DNA of 64,000 bases, from NCBI RefSeq assembly GCF_004363805.1, contig NZ_SNZP01000009.1, forward strand, positions 1 to 64,000, written 5' to 3'. Of this stretch, positions 11,236 through 20,928 are shown piece by piece (the stretch's first letter is position 1; each line of letters starts with the position of its first letter). Source of the DNA: Paludibacterium purpuratum (lineage in GTDB: Bacteria; Pseudomonadota; Gammaproteobacteria; Burkholderiales; Chromobacteriaceae). Made by a program: the position numbers and the translations under genes. The notes below the pieces were generated by a model. It made no database searches. It was not told the origin of the DNA and saw only the letters and a list, made by a program, of their open reading frames with translations.

Positions 11236-12375
11236 TTATCCAAGTGACAGCATCGCCAGGCGGCCGTTCGATCCTTTGACCAAGGCCGACGTACCAAGCG
11301 ATACGGGTTGCGCGGTCTGGCCGTCGGTACCGATACCGACACGGCCGACAATACTGCCGCTCTCGTTGGACAACAGATGCGCATATCCCTGCGCATCCAC
11401 CACCAACACAAAGCGGCCTAGCATGGCCGGACCCGACACACCACGGTATTTGAGCGCATCCTGTTTCCAGACATTGCGCCCCGTCTGGCGATCATACGCC
11501 AGCACCGAATCATTCTCATCGGTGACGTACACATTCCTCTCGTCCAGCGCAATCGCGCGGCTGGACGAGACTTCGCGCGCCCACATCAAGTTGCCGCTAC
11601 GGGCATCGAAGCAGGCGACGCGGCCCTGATAAGCGACGGCGCACACCTGCTGGTTTGCGTACTGAGGATGACTGACCACGTCGCTGACACGCTCAAGCTC
11701 GGTCGCGCCCTTGGGCGAGGCGACCACGCCCTCCCACAACACATTGCCCGTCTGCTGCGCCAACACCTGCAGCTTGCCGCCGGCAAGACCGGCCAGCACC
11801 GCATCGGAACCGACCGCGCTGAGCGAGCCGACATTACGCACAGTCAATTCGGGCTGGAAATGCGCCTGCGACCACAGTTGCTTGCCGTCTGCAATCTGGA
11901 AGCCGGTCAAGCGGTCGTCGTTGGTACGCACGATCGCCACCTGGCCGCCGACCGCGGGCGCTTCCAGCATGACGCTGGTCAGGCGCTGTTGCCACAACGT
12001 CTTGCCGCTGGCTCGATCGACCGCCAGTAGGTAGCCGTCGTCGGTGCCGACCAGCAGGATATTGCCTGCTACCCCGACACCGGCGGACAAGGTGCGCTTG
12101 AGATCGAGCCGCGCGGTCTCGCGTCCGGTATCGGCGTTGAAAGTACGGATGCCGCCTTCCGAATCCGCCACCAGCACCTCGCCACGGTCATACACCGGCA
12201 AAAAGCTACCCGGCGTGTCCGAGCGCAGCGACGCCGACCACTGAACCTTCAGCGACTGGATCGACTGAATGGCGGACAGTTCGGTCGGCGCAGGTCGCGA
12301 CGAAGCCTGAAACCAGCTGGCGCAACCGCCCAGCATCGAAGTGGACAACAACACCAACAGCAGACGTTGACGCAT
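11236..12375 (-). CDS. bamB: Outer membrane protein assembly lipoprotein BamB
   Basis: BamB is the beta-propeller lipoprotein of the BAM complex that inserts beta-barrel proteins into the outer membrane. The 379-residue product has a lipoprotein signal ending in the lipobox LGGC (Cys about residue 18 of the ATG-started protein) and repeated PQQ-type blades such as VGTDDGYLLAVDRASGKTLW and DENDSVLAYDRQTGRNVW. I chose the ATG at 12375, which has GGAGG 7 bases upstream; the start overlaps the intergenic end of the yfgM-like gene by position only. The bamB-der order is conserved in beta- and gammaproteobacteria. Confidence 0.94.
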   Translation of the reverse strand: MRQRLLLVLLSTSMLGGCASWFQASSRPAPTELSAIQSIQSLKVQWSASLRSDTPGSFLPVYDRGEVLVADSEGGIRTFNADTGRETARLDLKRTLSAGVGVAGNILLVGTDDGYLLAVDRASGKTLWQQRLTSVMLEAPAVGGQVAIVRTNDDRLTGFQIADGKQLWSQAHFQPELTVRNVGSLSAVGSDAVLAGLAGGKLQVLAQQTGNVLWEGVVASPKGATELERVSDVVSHPQYANQQVCAVAYQGRVACFDARSGNLMWAREVSSSRAIALDERNVYVTDENDSVLAYDRQTGRNVWKQDALKYRGVSGPAMLGRFVLVVDAQGYAHLLSNESGSIVGRVGIGTDGQTAQPVSLGTSALVKGSNGRLAMLSLG

Positions 12376-12378
12376 CAA

Positions 12379-13008
12379 TCAGCCTCCCAGGGCATCGAGT
12401 TTTGTCTGGACATATTCGCGGTTCGACGCATCGTTGCCCAGCTTGGCCAAGGCGGCCTTGTAGGCATCGCGTGCTGCGCCCTTATCGCCCTTCAGGGAGA
12501 ACACGTCGCCCTTGGCATCGAAATACAGAGCGTCAAAGGCCGGATCGTGCGCCAAGTTCAGTTGAGCGACGGCCGCATCGTACTGTTTCTGATCCATCAG
12601 CACGCTGGCCAGGCGCAATTGCGCCAGCGAGACCAACGCCGTTTCCTTGGCGTGCGTGGCGGCCCAGCTTAACTGCTCGCGGGCATAGGTCAGGTCGTTC
12701 TTGTCGAAGCCGGCCTTGGCTGCCAGGAACGCGGCGCGCACCGCGTAGGGCGACGTCGAATAGTCGGCTTCGATGCTAGCCGCACCTTGTTTGACTTTCG
12801 CCAGGTCTTGAGCGCCCATCGCCTGTTCCAGCGATACGAAAACCGCAGCCGACGCCTCGACCTGGCGGGCCTGGTACATGGCATAGGCTTTGTAGCCAAG
12901 ATAACCGATGGCCAGACAACCCACGCCGGTCACCAGCCATTTTCCCCACTGGTTCCAGTGAGCCTTCAACGAATCAATCTGTTCCTGTTCCTGCAAGTCG
13001 AACGCCAT
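12379..13008 (-). CDS. YfgM-family tetratricopeptide membrane protein
   Basis: A 209-residue protein with a short cytoplasmic N-terminus rich in Glu and Gln, one transmembrane helix (about residues 23-42, WLVTGVGCLAIGYLGYKAY) and a periplasmic TPR-like region. This is the YfgM family, an ancillary subunit of the SecYEG translocon thought to hand secreted proteins to periplasmic chaperones. GGAGG stands 7 bases ahead of the ATG at 13008. It sits between hisS and bamB, the family's conserved position. Confidence 0.88.
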   Translation of the reverse strand: MAFDLQEQEQIDSLKAHWNQWGKWLVTGVGCLAIGYLGYKAYAMYQARQVEASAAVFVSLEQAMGAQDLAKVKQGAASIEADYSTSPYAVRAAFLAAKAGFDKNDLTYAREQLSWAATHAKETALVSLAQLRLASVLMDQKQYDAAVAQLNLAHDPAFDALYFDAKGDVFSLKGDKGAARDAYKAALAKLGNDASNREYVQTKLDALGG

Positions 13009-13022
13009 CGCGCCCCTCCCCC

Positions 13023-14294
13023 TCAAGCTTTGAACGCGGCGATGGCGTCGGCCACCTCCGCAAAGGCCACGGTCCGCTGCTCCGCTTCACTACGCAGAGA
13101 TTTTACGATGGCCGTACCGTTGGCAATTTCGTTTTCGCCGACGATGACCGCATAGGCGGCGCCAGAACCATCGGCCTTCTTCATTTGCGACTTGAAACTG
13201 CCTTCGCCCAGATGTTGCATCACCGACACCCCGGCGGCGCGCAACTGCTTGGCGAGCTTCATGGCATACAACGACGCACCTTCGCCCTGCTGTACCAGGT
13301 AGACATCCACGCCGCTTGTCGCGGGAATGAGTCCCTTCTCCTGCAACAGTAACAGAATGCGCTCCATGCCCATACCGAAACCGATACCCGGGGTCGGCTT
13401 GCCGCCCAGATCTTCCACCAACCCATCGTAACGGCCGCCGGCGCATACCGTGCCCTGTGCGCCCAGTTCGCTGGTAACCCACTCGAACACCGACAAGTTG
13501 TAATAATCCAAACCGCGCACCAGGCGCGGATTTTCCGTATAGCGAATACCCACCGCGTCGAGCATGGCCTTCCAGCCCTGGTAATGCGCGCGCGATTCAG
13601 CCCCGAGATAGTCGATCAGGCGCGGCGCGGCATTACAGATCTCCTGCAAATCCGGGTTCTTGGTATCCAGTACGCGCAACGGATTGGTGTACAGACGACG
13701 CTTGCCGTCCTCGTCCAGGCGCTCGGCATGCTGCTCCAGATAGGCGATCAATGCCGTACGGTGCGCGCCGCGTTCCTCGCGATTGCCCAGCGTATTGATC
13801 TGCAACTCGACGTAGTCGGCAATGCCAAGCCGTTGCCACAGATCGGCTGTCATCAACAGGATTTCGGCGTCGATATCCGGACCGGGGAAACCCAGCACTT
13901 CGACACCAGTCTGGCTGAACTGGCGATAGCGTCCCTTCTGTGGACGTTCGTGCCGGAACATCGGCCCGGTGTACCACAGCCGCTGGGTAGCGTTGTACAG
14001 CAAATTGTGCTCGACAACGGCGCGCAACACGCCGGCGGTTCCCTCCGGGCGCAGCGTCAGGCTTTCGCCGTTGAGGCTGTCGGTGAAGGTGTACATTTCC
14101 TTTTCGACGATGTCGGTCACTTCGCCGATCGAGCGCACGAACAGCGGCGTAGTCTCCAGCATCGGCGTGCGGATGTGCTGATAGCCGTAGTCATTCAACA
14201 ACGTGCGCAAAACGGATTCGAGATACAGCCACTGCGGGGCGTCGGACGGCAGCACATCGTTCATGCCGCGAACCGCCTGGATTTTTTGTGCCAT
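13023..14294 (-). CDS. hisS: Histidyl-tRNA synthetase
   Basis: HisS charges tRNA-His in the cytoplasm. The 423-residue class II synthetase starts with [13 protein letters not shown], has motif 2 ([12 protein letters not shown]), the histidine-binding [13 protein letters not shown] (the HisA loop) and motif 3 ([11 protein letters not shown]), followed by the anticodon-binding domain. Length and motifs are complete. It lies between ispG and the yfgM-like gene, a widely conserved order. Confidence 0.97.
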   Translation of the reverse strand: MAQKIQAVRGMNDVLPSDAPQWLYLESVLRTLLNDYGYQHIRTPMLETTPLFVRSIGEVTDIVEKEMYTFTDSLNGESLTLRPEGTAGVLRAVVEHNLLYNATQRLWYTGPMFRHERPQKGRYRQFSQTGVEVLGFPGPDIDAEILLMTADLWQRLGIADYVELQINTLGNREERGAHRTALIAYLEQHAERLDEDGKRRLYTNPLRVLDTKNPDLQEICNAAPRLIDYLGAESRAHYQGWKAMLDAVGIRYTENPRLVRGLDYYNLSVFEWVTSELGAQGTVCAGGRYDGLVEDLGGKPTPGIGFGMGMERILLLLQEKGLIPATSGVDVYLVQQGEGASLYAMKLAKQLRAAGVSVMQHLGEGSFKSQMKKADGSGAAYAVIVGENEIANGTAIVKSLRSEAEQRTVAFAEVADAIAAFKA

Positions 14295-14339
14295 TGTTTT
14301 CGATCTTTAGTTTATTCGTTTTAGCCGGCGCAAACCGGT

Positions 14340-15617
14340 TCATACCTGCCGGATCGGGATGGTCTTGCCGGCTGGAGCGGTTCGACGGCTGCCCCCCTCG
14401 CCGAAACGCGACTGCACGTACTGATCCACGATGCGGGTAAACGCTTCGGCAATATCGTCGCCCTTCAACGTGACATCCTTCTGTCCGTCGATATAGACCG
14501 GCGCCACCGGCACTTCACCCGTACCCGGCAGCGAAATGCCGATGTCGGCCAACTTGGACTCGCCCGGCCCATTGACCACGCAGCCCATCACCGCAACCTT
14601 CATTTCCTCCACACCCGGATACTGCAGGCGCCAGATCGGCATCTGTGCACGCAGATACGCCTGAATGCGTTCGGCCAGTTCCTGGAACAAGGTACTGGTG
14701 GTACGGCCGCAGCCCGGACAGGCGGTCACCAGCGGCGTGAACGACCGCAACCCCATGGTCTGCAGCAGCTCCTGCGCCACAACCACCTCGCGCGTGCGCG
14801 ACTCGCCCGGTGCCGGCGTCAGCGAAATTCGGATGGTGTCGCCGATACCTTCCTGCAGAAGAATGGCGAGCGCGGCGCTCGATGCCACGACACCCTTGGT
14901 GCCCATGCCGGCCTCGGTCAACCCCAAATGCAACGGAAAATCGCAACGACGGGCCAAATCGCGGTAAACGGCGATCAGATCCTGCACATGGCTAACCTTG
15001 CACGACAGCAGGATTTTGTCCGCCGACAGGCCAAGGTCAATGGCCTTCTCCGCGCTTTCCAACGCGGAAAGAATCAGCGCCTCGCGCATGACCTGATCGG
15101 CCGGCAGCGGCTGGCTCAGACGATTGTTGGCATCCATCAGGCGTGTAGCCAACGCGGCGTCCAGACTGCCCCAGTTGACGCCGATGCGTACCGGCTTGTC
15201 GAACTCGACCGCGGTGCGGATCATGAAGGCGAACTTATCGTCGCCTTTGGCGCCACGGCCGACATTACCCGGATTGATACGATACTTGGCCAACGCCCGT
15301 GCGCAATCGGGAAACTCGCGCAACAGCCGGTCGCCGTTGAAGTGGAAATCGCCCACCAACGGCACGCCGCAGCCGCGGCCATCCAGTCGCTGGCGGATTT
15401 CGGCCACCTTCGATGCCGCTTCGGGCGAGTTGACGGTAATACGCACCAACTCGGAACCGGCATCCGCCAGTTCGTACACCTGATCGGCGGTCGCCGCCGC
15501 ATCGGCGGTATCGGTGTTGGTCATCGACTGCACCACTACCGGCGCATCGGAGCCAACAAGAACATGCCCCACCCGTACCTGACGGGTGGGGCGGCGCGCG
15601 ATGATCACGCTATCCAT
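14340..15617 (-). CDS. ispG: 4-hydroxy-3-methylbut-2-en-1-yl diphosphate synthase
   Basis: IspG is the iron-sulphur enzyme that converts MEcPP to HMBPP in the methylerythritol phosphate route to isoprenoids. The 425-residue product has the TIM-barrel N-terminus ([25 protein letters not shown]) and the C-terminal cluster-binding cysteines in CPGCGRT and [10 protein letters not shown] use the ATG at 15617; a TTG two codons earlier is possible and neither has a strong ribosome site. It lies 18 bp downstream of rodZ, as in many proteobacteria. Confidence 0.96.
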   Translation of the reverse strand: MDSVIIARRPTRQVRVGHVLVGSDAPVVVQSMTNTDTADAAATADQVYELADAGSELVRITVNSPEAASKVAEIRQRLDGRGCGVPLVGDFHFNGDRLLREFPDCARALAKYRINPGNVGRGAKGDDKFAFMIRTAVEFDKPVRIGVNWGSLDAALATRLMDANNRLSQPLPADQVMREALILSALESAEKAIDLGLSADKILLSCKVSHVQDLIAVYRDLARRCDFPLHLGLTEAGMGTKGVVASSAALAILLQEGIGDTIRISLTPAPGESRTREVVVAQELLQTMGLRSFTPLVTACPGCGRTTSTLFQELAERIQAYLRAQMPIWRLQYPGVEEMKVAVMGCVVNGPGESKLADIGISLPGTGEVPVAPVYIDGQKDVTLKGDDIAEAFTRIVDQYVQSRFGEGGSRRTAPAGKTIPIRQV

Positions 15618-15635
15618 AACCAAACTGCCCTGTCG

Positions 15636-16610
15636 CTATTTAAGTTCAACGTTTGCGGTCGTGCCGTGCGTATGTTCGGCCAGATCCACACCCTGGCCGT
15701 TATAGGTCAGCGTCACCTTGCCGGCATTGCCGACACGGACCTTTAGCGGCGGCACGCCGCTAACGTCCCGCGGCGCCCCCGGCACCACCATCGAATACAC
15801 CAGTTTGTTGCCATCCGCGTCAACCACGGCCACCCAGGACGGTTCGGTCACCGACACCGATACCCGGCCGGCACCAGCCGCCGAGGCCGGTTTTGCGGTC
15901 GGCGCCGAGGCAACGTGGCCGACCGCCTTGCTGGCATTTTGCTTGGCCGCGGCCTTGGCCGCCGCTTTGGCCTTGGCGCGAGCGGCGGCCGCGGAAGCGT
16001 CCACCGCGGCCGGCGCAGAGGCCGGCACGACCGCGGCCGGCGCGGAGGCCGCCTTGACAGCCAGCGGCGCGGATGCCGGTTTAGCCGACAATGCCGCGGA
16101 AGCCGGCGTCGGCACGGATGCCGCTGCGGCAAGATCGGAAGCCGTCTGCGGGCTCACCACCGGCGTCAGATCGGGCTGCGGCTCGCTACGATGGCCGAAG
16201 ATCCACAAGGCACTGGCGCCCAGCACCACACCGACCAAGCCCACCACCATCCAGGTACCGCCATTGATGCCGCCGCCGCGCTTGTCCTCCGACGGTTCGG
16301 GATGTTCGTCGCGGGCCAGATTGGCCACCTCGGTCGCCGCCGAAGGGAAATGCGAATCGAGCGCCTCCATCAACGGCGTCGGGTCGATTTCCAGAAAACG
16401 AGCATAATTGCGTACAAATCCACGCACGAACGTCGCACCCGGTAGGGCGCCGAAATCGTCGCGCTCAATGGCATCCAGCTGCCGCAGCGACAACTTAAGT
16501 CGCTCGGCCACTTCATTCAGAGACAACCCGGCGGCTTCGCGCCCCGCGCGCAAGGCCCTGCCAACGCTTACCGGATCCGGCTGATTATTCTGTTCGGATT
16601 GTTGTTCCAT
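15636..16610 (-). CDS. rodZ: Cytoskeletal protein RodZ
   Basis: RodZ links MreB filaments to the membrane for rod-shape maintenance. The 324-residue protein has an N-terminal helix-turn-helix of the HTH_25 type (LRAGREAAGLSLNEVAERLKLSLRQLDAIE), a single transmembrane helix (about residues 119-137), a long Ala/Pro/Ser/Lys-rich periplasmic linker with the repeated unit ASAP, and a C-terminal beta domain (PSWVAVVDADG). The linker is low-complexity and very GC-rich. It lies between pilF and ispG, three bp after the pilF stop region. Confidence 0.93.
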   Translation of the reverse strand: MEQQSEQNNQPDPVSVGRALRAGREAAGLSLNEVAERLKLSLRQLDAIERDDFGALPGATFVRGFVRNYARFLEIDPTPLMEALDSHFPSAATEVANLARDEHPEPSEDKRGGGINGGTWMVVGLVGVVLGASALWIFGHRSEPQPDLTPVVSPQTASDLAAAASVPTPASAALSAKPASAPLAVKAASAPAAVVPASAPAAVDASAAAARAKAKAAAKAAAKQNASKAVGHVASAPTAKPASAAGAGRVSVSVTEPSWVAVVDADGNKLVYSMVVPGAPRDVSGVPPLKVRVGNAGKVTLTYNGQGVDLAEHTHGTTANVELK

Positions 16611-16613
16611 CCA

Positions 16614-17351
16614 TCAGATCCCGCTCAACAACTGCTGTGTTTCCCTGGAGTCCGGAAAGCGAGCGCGCAACTCGCCAACATACGCCTCTTCCCGGACACG
16701 ATCCCCGGACAATCGAGCCAACCCGACCCCCAGCAGGAGATCTTCGGCTTCGAGCGGTCCGGCATGCTCAATCAGACGGCCAAAGTAATAAGACGCTAGT
16801 TCGACGCTCCCCTGTTTGGTGTACAAGGCCGCCAGTTGCCTCAGCGCCGGGGCATATGCCGGTTTGGCCCGTAGGGCCGACAGCCAGTGATCGATCGCTT
16901 GCTGCGCCTGATCTGCCATCAGGCTGCAGCGCCCTAAATTCAGATAAGCCGTCTCGCGCGACGTATAGCGCGGGTCGACCAACGCCCGCCTCAGATGCCT
17001 CGCGCCATCGTCCAGACGACCGCGTCGACAGAGAAACAGACCGAAATTGTTGTTGGCCTCGCCGTTTTCCGGCGCCAACGTCAAAGCCTGGCGGTAATCC
17101 CGCTCGGCCTCGTTGTCCCGCGACAACATCGCGTGGACGTGTGCCCGGGCAAGCCAGGCCGGTGCAAAATCCTCGCCAACCTGAACCGCTCGGTTGGCCG
17201 CATCCAGCGCGAAACCCGGCTGATTGGCTTTTGCATATTCGAAAGCCAGCTGAACATGCAGCGAGGCTAACTCATGAAGCGGCGCGGTGGCAAATGTCGC
17301 GGCGGGTAAAATCGCCAACAACCAAGCTCCTGCTCGCCGCCATTTTTTCAC
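16614..17351 (-). CDS. pilF: Type IV pilus biogenesis/stability protein PilF (PilW)
   Basis: PilF/PilW is the TPR pilotin that helps the PilQ secretin assemble in the outer membrane. The 245-residue protein has a secretion signal ([14 protein letters not shown]) and several TPR units, including [21 protein letters not shown] and [20 protein letters not shown] see no clear lipobox cysteine after the signal, unlike most PilF proteins. The GTG at 17351 overlaps the rlmN stop by 4 bp (GTGA), which implies coupled translation and sets the start. The rlmN-pilF-rodZ-ispG order is typical. Confidence 0.85.
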   Translation of the reverse strand: MKKWRRAGAWLLAILPAATFATAPLHELASLHVQLAFEYAKANQPGFALDAANRAVQVGEDFAPAWLARAHVHAMLSRDNEAERDYRQALTLAPENGEANNNFGLFLCRRGRLDDGARHLRRALVDPRYTSRETAYLNLGRCSLMADQAQQAIDHWLSALRAKPAYAPALRQLAALYTKQGSVELASYYFGRLIEHAGPLEAEDLLLGVGLARLSGDRVREEAYVGELRARFPDSRETQQLLSGI

Positions 17352-18442
17352 TCTGAGCCGCTCTCCGCAATCCGGATCCACTTTTCCTGGCGCCGGGTTT
17401 TGTCCTGCACCTGCCCAGCCAGCTGGCCACACGCGGCGTCGATATCGTCGCCGCGCGTCTTGCGCACCGTCACCACTCTCCCGGCATCCTGCAGAATTTC
17501 GCGGAAGGCGCGGATCGCATTATTGCTGGATCGGCCATAACCCGAATTCGGGAACGGATTGAACGGAATCAGGTTGAACTTGCACGGCACGTCGCGCACC
17601 AGTTGCAGCAATTGCCGGGCATGTTCGGGCCTGTCGTTGACCCCGTCAAGCATCACGTACTCGAAAGTAATGAAATCGCGCGGCGCAAACTCGAGATAAC
17701 GCCGACAAGCCGCCATCAACTCGGACAGCGGGTATTTTTTGTTGATCGGCACGATCTCGTCGCGGATGGCGTCGTTAGGCGCGTGCAGACTGACCGCCAG
17801 CGCCACCGGACAGGCCGCGGCCAGACGATCGATCTGCGGCACCAAACCGGAAGTCGAAAGGGTAACACGTCGGCGCGACAGACCATAGGCGTGGTCGTCG
17901 AGCATGATCTGCAAGGCGGACACCACATTGTCGAAATTGGCCAGCGGCTCGCCCATCCCCATCATCACCACGTTCGAGATCACGCGTTCGTTTTTCGGCG
18001 TCACGCCCATCGCCTTGTTGGCCCACCACAGCTGACCGATGATCTCGGCGGTGCTCAAGTTGCGGTTGAACCCTTGGCGGCCGGTGGAACAGAACTTGCA
18101 CTCGAGCGCACAACCCACCTGGGAAGACACGCACAAGGTTCCGCGGTCGTCTTCGGGAATGAACACGGTTTCCACGCCGTTCCCGGTACCGACATCCAGC
18201 AGCCACTTGCGGGTGCCATCACTGGCCTCCTGCGCGGCCATCAGGGACGGCACGCGCACCTCGGCCGACGCCAGCAGCTTGGCGCGCAGCGCCTTGGCGA
18301 TGTCGGTCATGGCGTCGAAGTCGTCCTCGCCCATCTGATGCATCCAATGCATAACCTGTTTGGCGCGGAAGGTTTTCTCCCCCATCGCGGCAAAATGTTC
18401 GGTCAGTTGGGCCAGATTGAAGTCGAGCAGGTTGGTTTTCAT
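17348..18442 (-). CDS. rlmN: 23S rRNA/tRNA adenine-C2 methyltransferase RlmN
   Basis: RlmN is a radical-SAM enzyme that methylates C2 of A2503 in 23S rRNA and A37 of some tRNAs. The 364-residue protein has the radical-SAM CxxxCxxC as CALECKFC inside [17 protein letters not shown], the [11 protein letters not shown] block that binds SAM, and the C-terminal region that carries the methylated Cys ([16 protein letters not shown]). The ATG at 18442 begins [10 protein letters not shown], the usual RlmN start. It overlaps pilF by 4 bp and follows ndk. Confidence 0.96.
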   Translation of the reverse strand: MKTNLLDFNLAQLTEHFAAMGEKTFRAKQVMHWMHQMGEDDFDAMTDIAKALRAKLLASAEVRVPSLMAAQEASDGTRKWLLDVGTGNGVETVFIPEDDRGTLCVSSQVGCALECKFCSTGRQGFNRNLSTAEIIGQLWWANKAMGVTPKNERVISNVVMMGMGEPLANFDNVVSALQIMLDDHAYGLSRRRVTLSTSGLVPQIDRLAAACPVALAVSLHAPNDAIRDEIVPINKKYPLSELMAACRRYLEFAPRDFITFEYVMLDGVNDRPEHARQLLQLVRDVPCKFNLIPFNPFPNSGYGRSSNNAIRAFREILQDAGRVVTVRKTRGDDIDAACGQLAGQVQDKTRRQEKWIRIAESGSE

Positions 18443-18461
18443 GCATTTCTCTACAGCGGAA

Positions 18462-18487
18462 ACGGCGGTCGCCATGGCAACCGCCGT
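18462..18487 (-). terminator. Hairpin between ndk and rlmN
   Basis: ACGGCGGT (18462-18469) pairs with ACCGCCGT (18480-18487) around a 10-nt loop. On the minus strand it is followed by only a short T stretch, so it is likely an attenuator or partial terminator between ndk and rlmN. Confidence 0.5.
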
Positions 18488-18493
18488 CTTAAA

Positions 18494-18919
18494 TCAACGG
18501 GAGCAGATCTCGGAAGCGGCGAAGAAATAGGCCACTTCGATGGCGGCGTTTTCAGCGCTATCGGATCCGTGAACGGCATTGGCGTCGATCGAATCGGCGA
18601 AGTCGGCGCGGATGGTACCGGCGTCGGCCTTCTTCGGATCGGTGGCACCCATCAGTTCGCGATTCTTCAGCACGGCGTTCTCGCCTTCCAGCACCTGGAT
18701 CATCACCGGGCCGGAAACCATGAAATCGACCAGATCCTTGAAGAACGGACGTTCCTTGTGCACGGCGTAGAAGCCTTCGGCCTCGACGCGCGACAGTTGC
18801 TTCATGCGTGCGGCGATGACCTTCAAGCCGGCGGATTCGAAACGATCGTAGATCTTGCCGATCACGTTTTTACCTACGGCATCCGGTTTAACGATGGACA
18901 GGGTGCGTTCAATTGCCAT
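18494..18919 (-). CDS. ndk: Nucleoside diphosphate kinase
   Basis: Ndk transfers the gamma phosphate of ATP to NDPs through a phospho-histidine. The 141-residue product starts [14 protein letters not shown] and has the active-site segment NAVHGSDS, where the His is the phospho-acceptor. The ATG at 18919 has GGGAGA 6 bases upstream, while the longer reading frame ahead of it has no support. It is the first gene of the row that runs down to der and is divergent from the SPOR gene. Confidence 0.97.
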   Translation of the reverse strand: MAIERTLSIVKPDAVGKNVIGKIYDRFESAGLKVIAARMKQLSRVEAEGFYAVHKERPFFKDLVDFMVSGPVMIQVLEGENAVLKNRELMGATDPKKADAGTIRADFADSIDANAVHGSDSAENAAIEVAYFFAASEICSR

Positions 18920-19054
18920 ATAAATCTCCCAATTACCTTGATGACTGGCTAAACTGGCGACTTGTTTGTCGCCGGTGCGGGTTTTCGCCAAATTTACAGA
19001 ACCCGTTATATTACCAGCCTTTTTAGTCATTTGCCGCATAAAAAATTAAGCACA

Positions 19055-19885
19055 ATGAGCGAACCGCGCAGAGATCCGCCCCACTACGAAGACGACGAAG
19101 CGTCCGACTTTAGCGCCAAACTCAAGGTCAGACTGGCCATTGCCGCCGCGCTGGTCGGCCTTGCTCTGGCAGCGATTCCGCTACTCGACAGCCTGACTGG
19201 CAAAAAGGACAGCCCGGCAGACAACAGCGCCGGCAATATCGTTAGTTCGGCAGGGCTCAGCGTCGCCCCTCCCGTGCCAGCCAGCGCCCCGGTCGCCAGC
19301 GCGCCGGTCGTCGCCAGCAGCCAAGCGGTCGGTACCGCGCCACCGGCACCGGACATCAACCAAACACCTGGCATGACCGCAACGCCGCCGCTCTCCCTGC
19401 CGGCCGCGACCAACCCGCCCCCCGCCCAGCCGCCCGCCGCGCAGCATCGCCCACCGAGTGCGACCGCCACGCAGCAACCCGCGACGCCGCCACACGACAC
19501 TGTTCGGGCCTTCAAGCCGGGCAGCCCGCCCGCCATTGCCGGCAACCAGCCCTATCGTGCGCCGAGCACGGCAGGCACCGCACCGCCGACCGCCCGGCCC
19601 GCAACGCCGCCCCTCGTACAACCGATCGAACCGCAAGCCGCCTTGGCCGCCGCCCGTCCGCCCGGCAGCTCGATGGGCTATAACGTGCAGCTCGGCCTAT
19701 TCAACAACCTGGAAAACGCCCAGAAGCTGATCAACGAACTAAAGAGTAAGGGCATCGAAGTCCAAAGCGAAACGCGCGTGCATCTGGCGCCATTCCGCAC
19801 CAGGGCCGAAGCCGACCAGGCGATGGCGAAGCTACGCGCGCTCGGCTACGCGCCGATGCTCGGCGTGCCGGGCGGCGGACAATAA
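19055..19885 (+). CDS. SPOR-domain membrane protein
   Basis: A 276-residue bitopic protein: a charged cytoplasmic N-terminus, a transmembrane helix at about residues 26-46 (RLAIAAALVGLALAAIPLL), a long Pro/Ala/Thr-rich periplasmic linker and a C-terminal SPOR domain (YNVQLGLFNNLENAQKLINE to LRALGYAPMLG). SPOR domains bind denuded septal peptidoglycan, so a role in cell division or septal wall remodelling is likely; FtsN and DedD are relatives by architecture. The exact family member cannot be named. It is divergent from ndk and converges on the small ORF at 19937-20074. Confidence 0.85.
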   Translation: MSEPRRDPPHYEDDEASDFSAKLKVRLAIAAALVGLALAAIPLLDSLTGKKDSPADNSAGNIVSSAGLSVAPPVPASAPVASAPVVASSQAVGTAPPAPDINQTPGMTATPPLSLPAATNPPPAQPPAAQHRPPSATATQQPATPPHDTVRAFKPGSPPAIAGNQPYRAPSTAGTAPPTARPATPPLVQPIEPQAALAAARPPGSSMGYNVQLGLFNNLENAQKLINELKSKGIEVQSETRVHLAPFRTRAEADQAMAKLRALGYAPMLGVPGGGQ

Positions 19886-19915
19886 AAAATCCCGCAGCAA
19901 ACCACACTGCGGGAT
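19883..19915 (-). terminator. Terminator of the small acidic ORF
   Basis: ATCCCGCAG (19889-19897) pairs with CTGCGGGAT (19907-19915), and the minus strand continues in a T-run (TTTTTTATTG). The T-run is on the minus side, so the terminator serves the 45-codon minus-strand ORF; it may also stop the SPOR transcript. Confidence 0.75.
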
Positions 19916-19936
19916 CATTATCTCTATTAGGGGGGA

Positions 19937-20074
19937 TCAGACCGACAGATAACTGTCCTGATCCCACTCGTCGCGAATCGAATCTGCGAACGCCTCTCTC
20001 TCCATCGCACTCATCGTGTCGAGATTGTCTTTGGATGGAGCCAGCAGAGGCTCGTCAAACTCTTGTTCATCCAT
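19937..20074 (-). CDS. Small acidic protein of 45 residues, unknown function
   Basis: The ORF starts MDEQEFDEPLL and ends DQDSYLSV. It has 14 acidic and only 3 basic residues, no signal peptide and no transmembrane helix. Evidence that it is real: GGGAG stands at a suitable distance ahead of the ATG at 20074, codon choice is like that of neighbouring genes, and a good rho-independent terminator follows on the same strand at 19883-19915. I do not recognise a family. It lies alone between the SPOR gene and the glycosyltransferase relic. Proteolytic adaptor, anti-factor or peptide precursor are all open; nothing in the neighbourhood favours one of them. Confidence 0.6.
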   Translation of the reverse strand: MDEQEFDEPLLAPSKDNLDTMSAMEREAFADSIRDEWDQDSYLSV

Positions 20075-20199
20075 GTTGCAATCTCCCGTTCCATAAAAGG
20101 GGAATTTTGGTTATAGCAGAGCAAAATGAAAATTTCATGTCCGAACGCGCTGCCACCTGACCGAAAGAATGGAACGACACCAACAGCAATACACGTTAA

Positions 20200-20558
20200 C
20201 GACCCGATCCCCAACCCAACTGCCCGCGTCCGCTGAATATCGTCCTGCTCATCGACGGACTGCGCGGTGGTGGCGCCGAAAGGGCCGTGCTGGCACTGCT
20301 GGGCCAAGGCACGGCCGAACAAGCCAACGCCATCCTCAGACAGGCGGAGGCGCAGGCATCGCCGAACGCGTGATCATGCCCGGCTTCACCGACAACCCCT
20401 ATGCCTGGATGCGCGCAGCCCAAGCACTGGCCGCCGCGCTCCAACGCACGCTGGCCACGCCGCCACACATCGAGGCCGTCAACCTCGCCGCCTTCGAACA
20501 ACGACCAATCGTCGCGCGCTACTTGGCGCTAGCGGCAACGTCGCAATCCGCCGCCTGA
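20200..20558 (+). pseudogene. Remnant of a family 4 glycosyltransferase gene
   Basis: Two parts of a GT4-type glycosyltransferase survive in different frames. Frame one (from about 20233) reads LNIVLLIDGLRGGGAERAVL, the classic N-terminal acceptor-side motif, and runs to a stop near 20373. Frame two (about 20358-20558) reads GIAERVIMPGFTDNPYAWMR, then joins directly to ALAAALQRTLATPP and a C-terminal tail ending in ARYLALA. The central several hundred bases that should hold the donor-binding EGFGNVLVEA-type motif are missing, and no start codon is left in the first frame. So at least one frameshift and two internal deletions have destroyed the gene. Confidence 0.75.
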
Positions 20559-20575
20559 GCCGTTCCGCTTAATCG

Positions 20576-20887
20576 CTATCCGTTCTGCGCCACCGTCACG
20601 ATCACCGCATCCGACGTCGGCGCGAAACGATGGCGCAATCCGGGCGGAATCTCGATCATCTCGCCGACTTGCGCCGCCGCCTGCCCACCGGCGTCGTCCT
20701 CCAGCACCAGCGTACCGCTCAGACACAGCAGGTACTCGCTATGAGCATGCGACTCGAAAGCGTAACTACCCGGCACCAAATTGATCAGCAACAATTGCGA
20801 AGCGCGCACCGTCGCCAGCACATGATCGGTGTCCGGCTCTTGCAAGCGCCCCGCAGCCGGTAAGGTATGCAAAACAAACGCTGTCAT
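20576..20887 (-). CDS. Small cupin-domain protein
   Basis: A 103-residue single-domain cupin. Motif 1 is partly kept (GSYAFESHAHSEYLLCLSG, giving His, His and Glu as metal ligands) and motif 2 appears as GEMIEIPPGLRHRF with the final His. Proteins of this size bind a metal ion and can be sensors, dioxygenase-like enzymes or accessory factors. The ATG at 20887 has GGGAG 6 bases upstream; an ATG two codons earlier abuts that site. It follows the ndh gene by 41 bp on the same strand and is probably co-transcribed with it. Confidence 0.8.
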   Translation of the reverse strand: MTAFVLHTLPAAGRLQEPDTDHVLATVRASQLLLINLVPGSYAFESHAHSEYLLCLSGTLVLEDDAGGQAAAQVGEMIEIPPGLRHRFAPTSDAVIVTVAQNG

Positions 20888-20928
20888 CTTCATCTCCCGC
20901 GCCGATCCCTCGGCGCCTCCCTCCCGCC

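Noticed and set aside
9896-11629. Forward 577-codon ORF
   Set aside because: Antisense to der and bamB, with no recognisable domain; shadow frame.
15850-16130. Ala/Lys-rich repeat tract as a possible separate repeat element
   Set aside because: It is the low-complexity periplasmic linker coded within rodZ.
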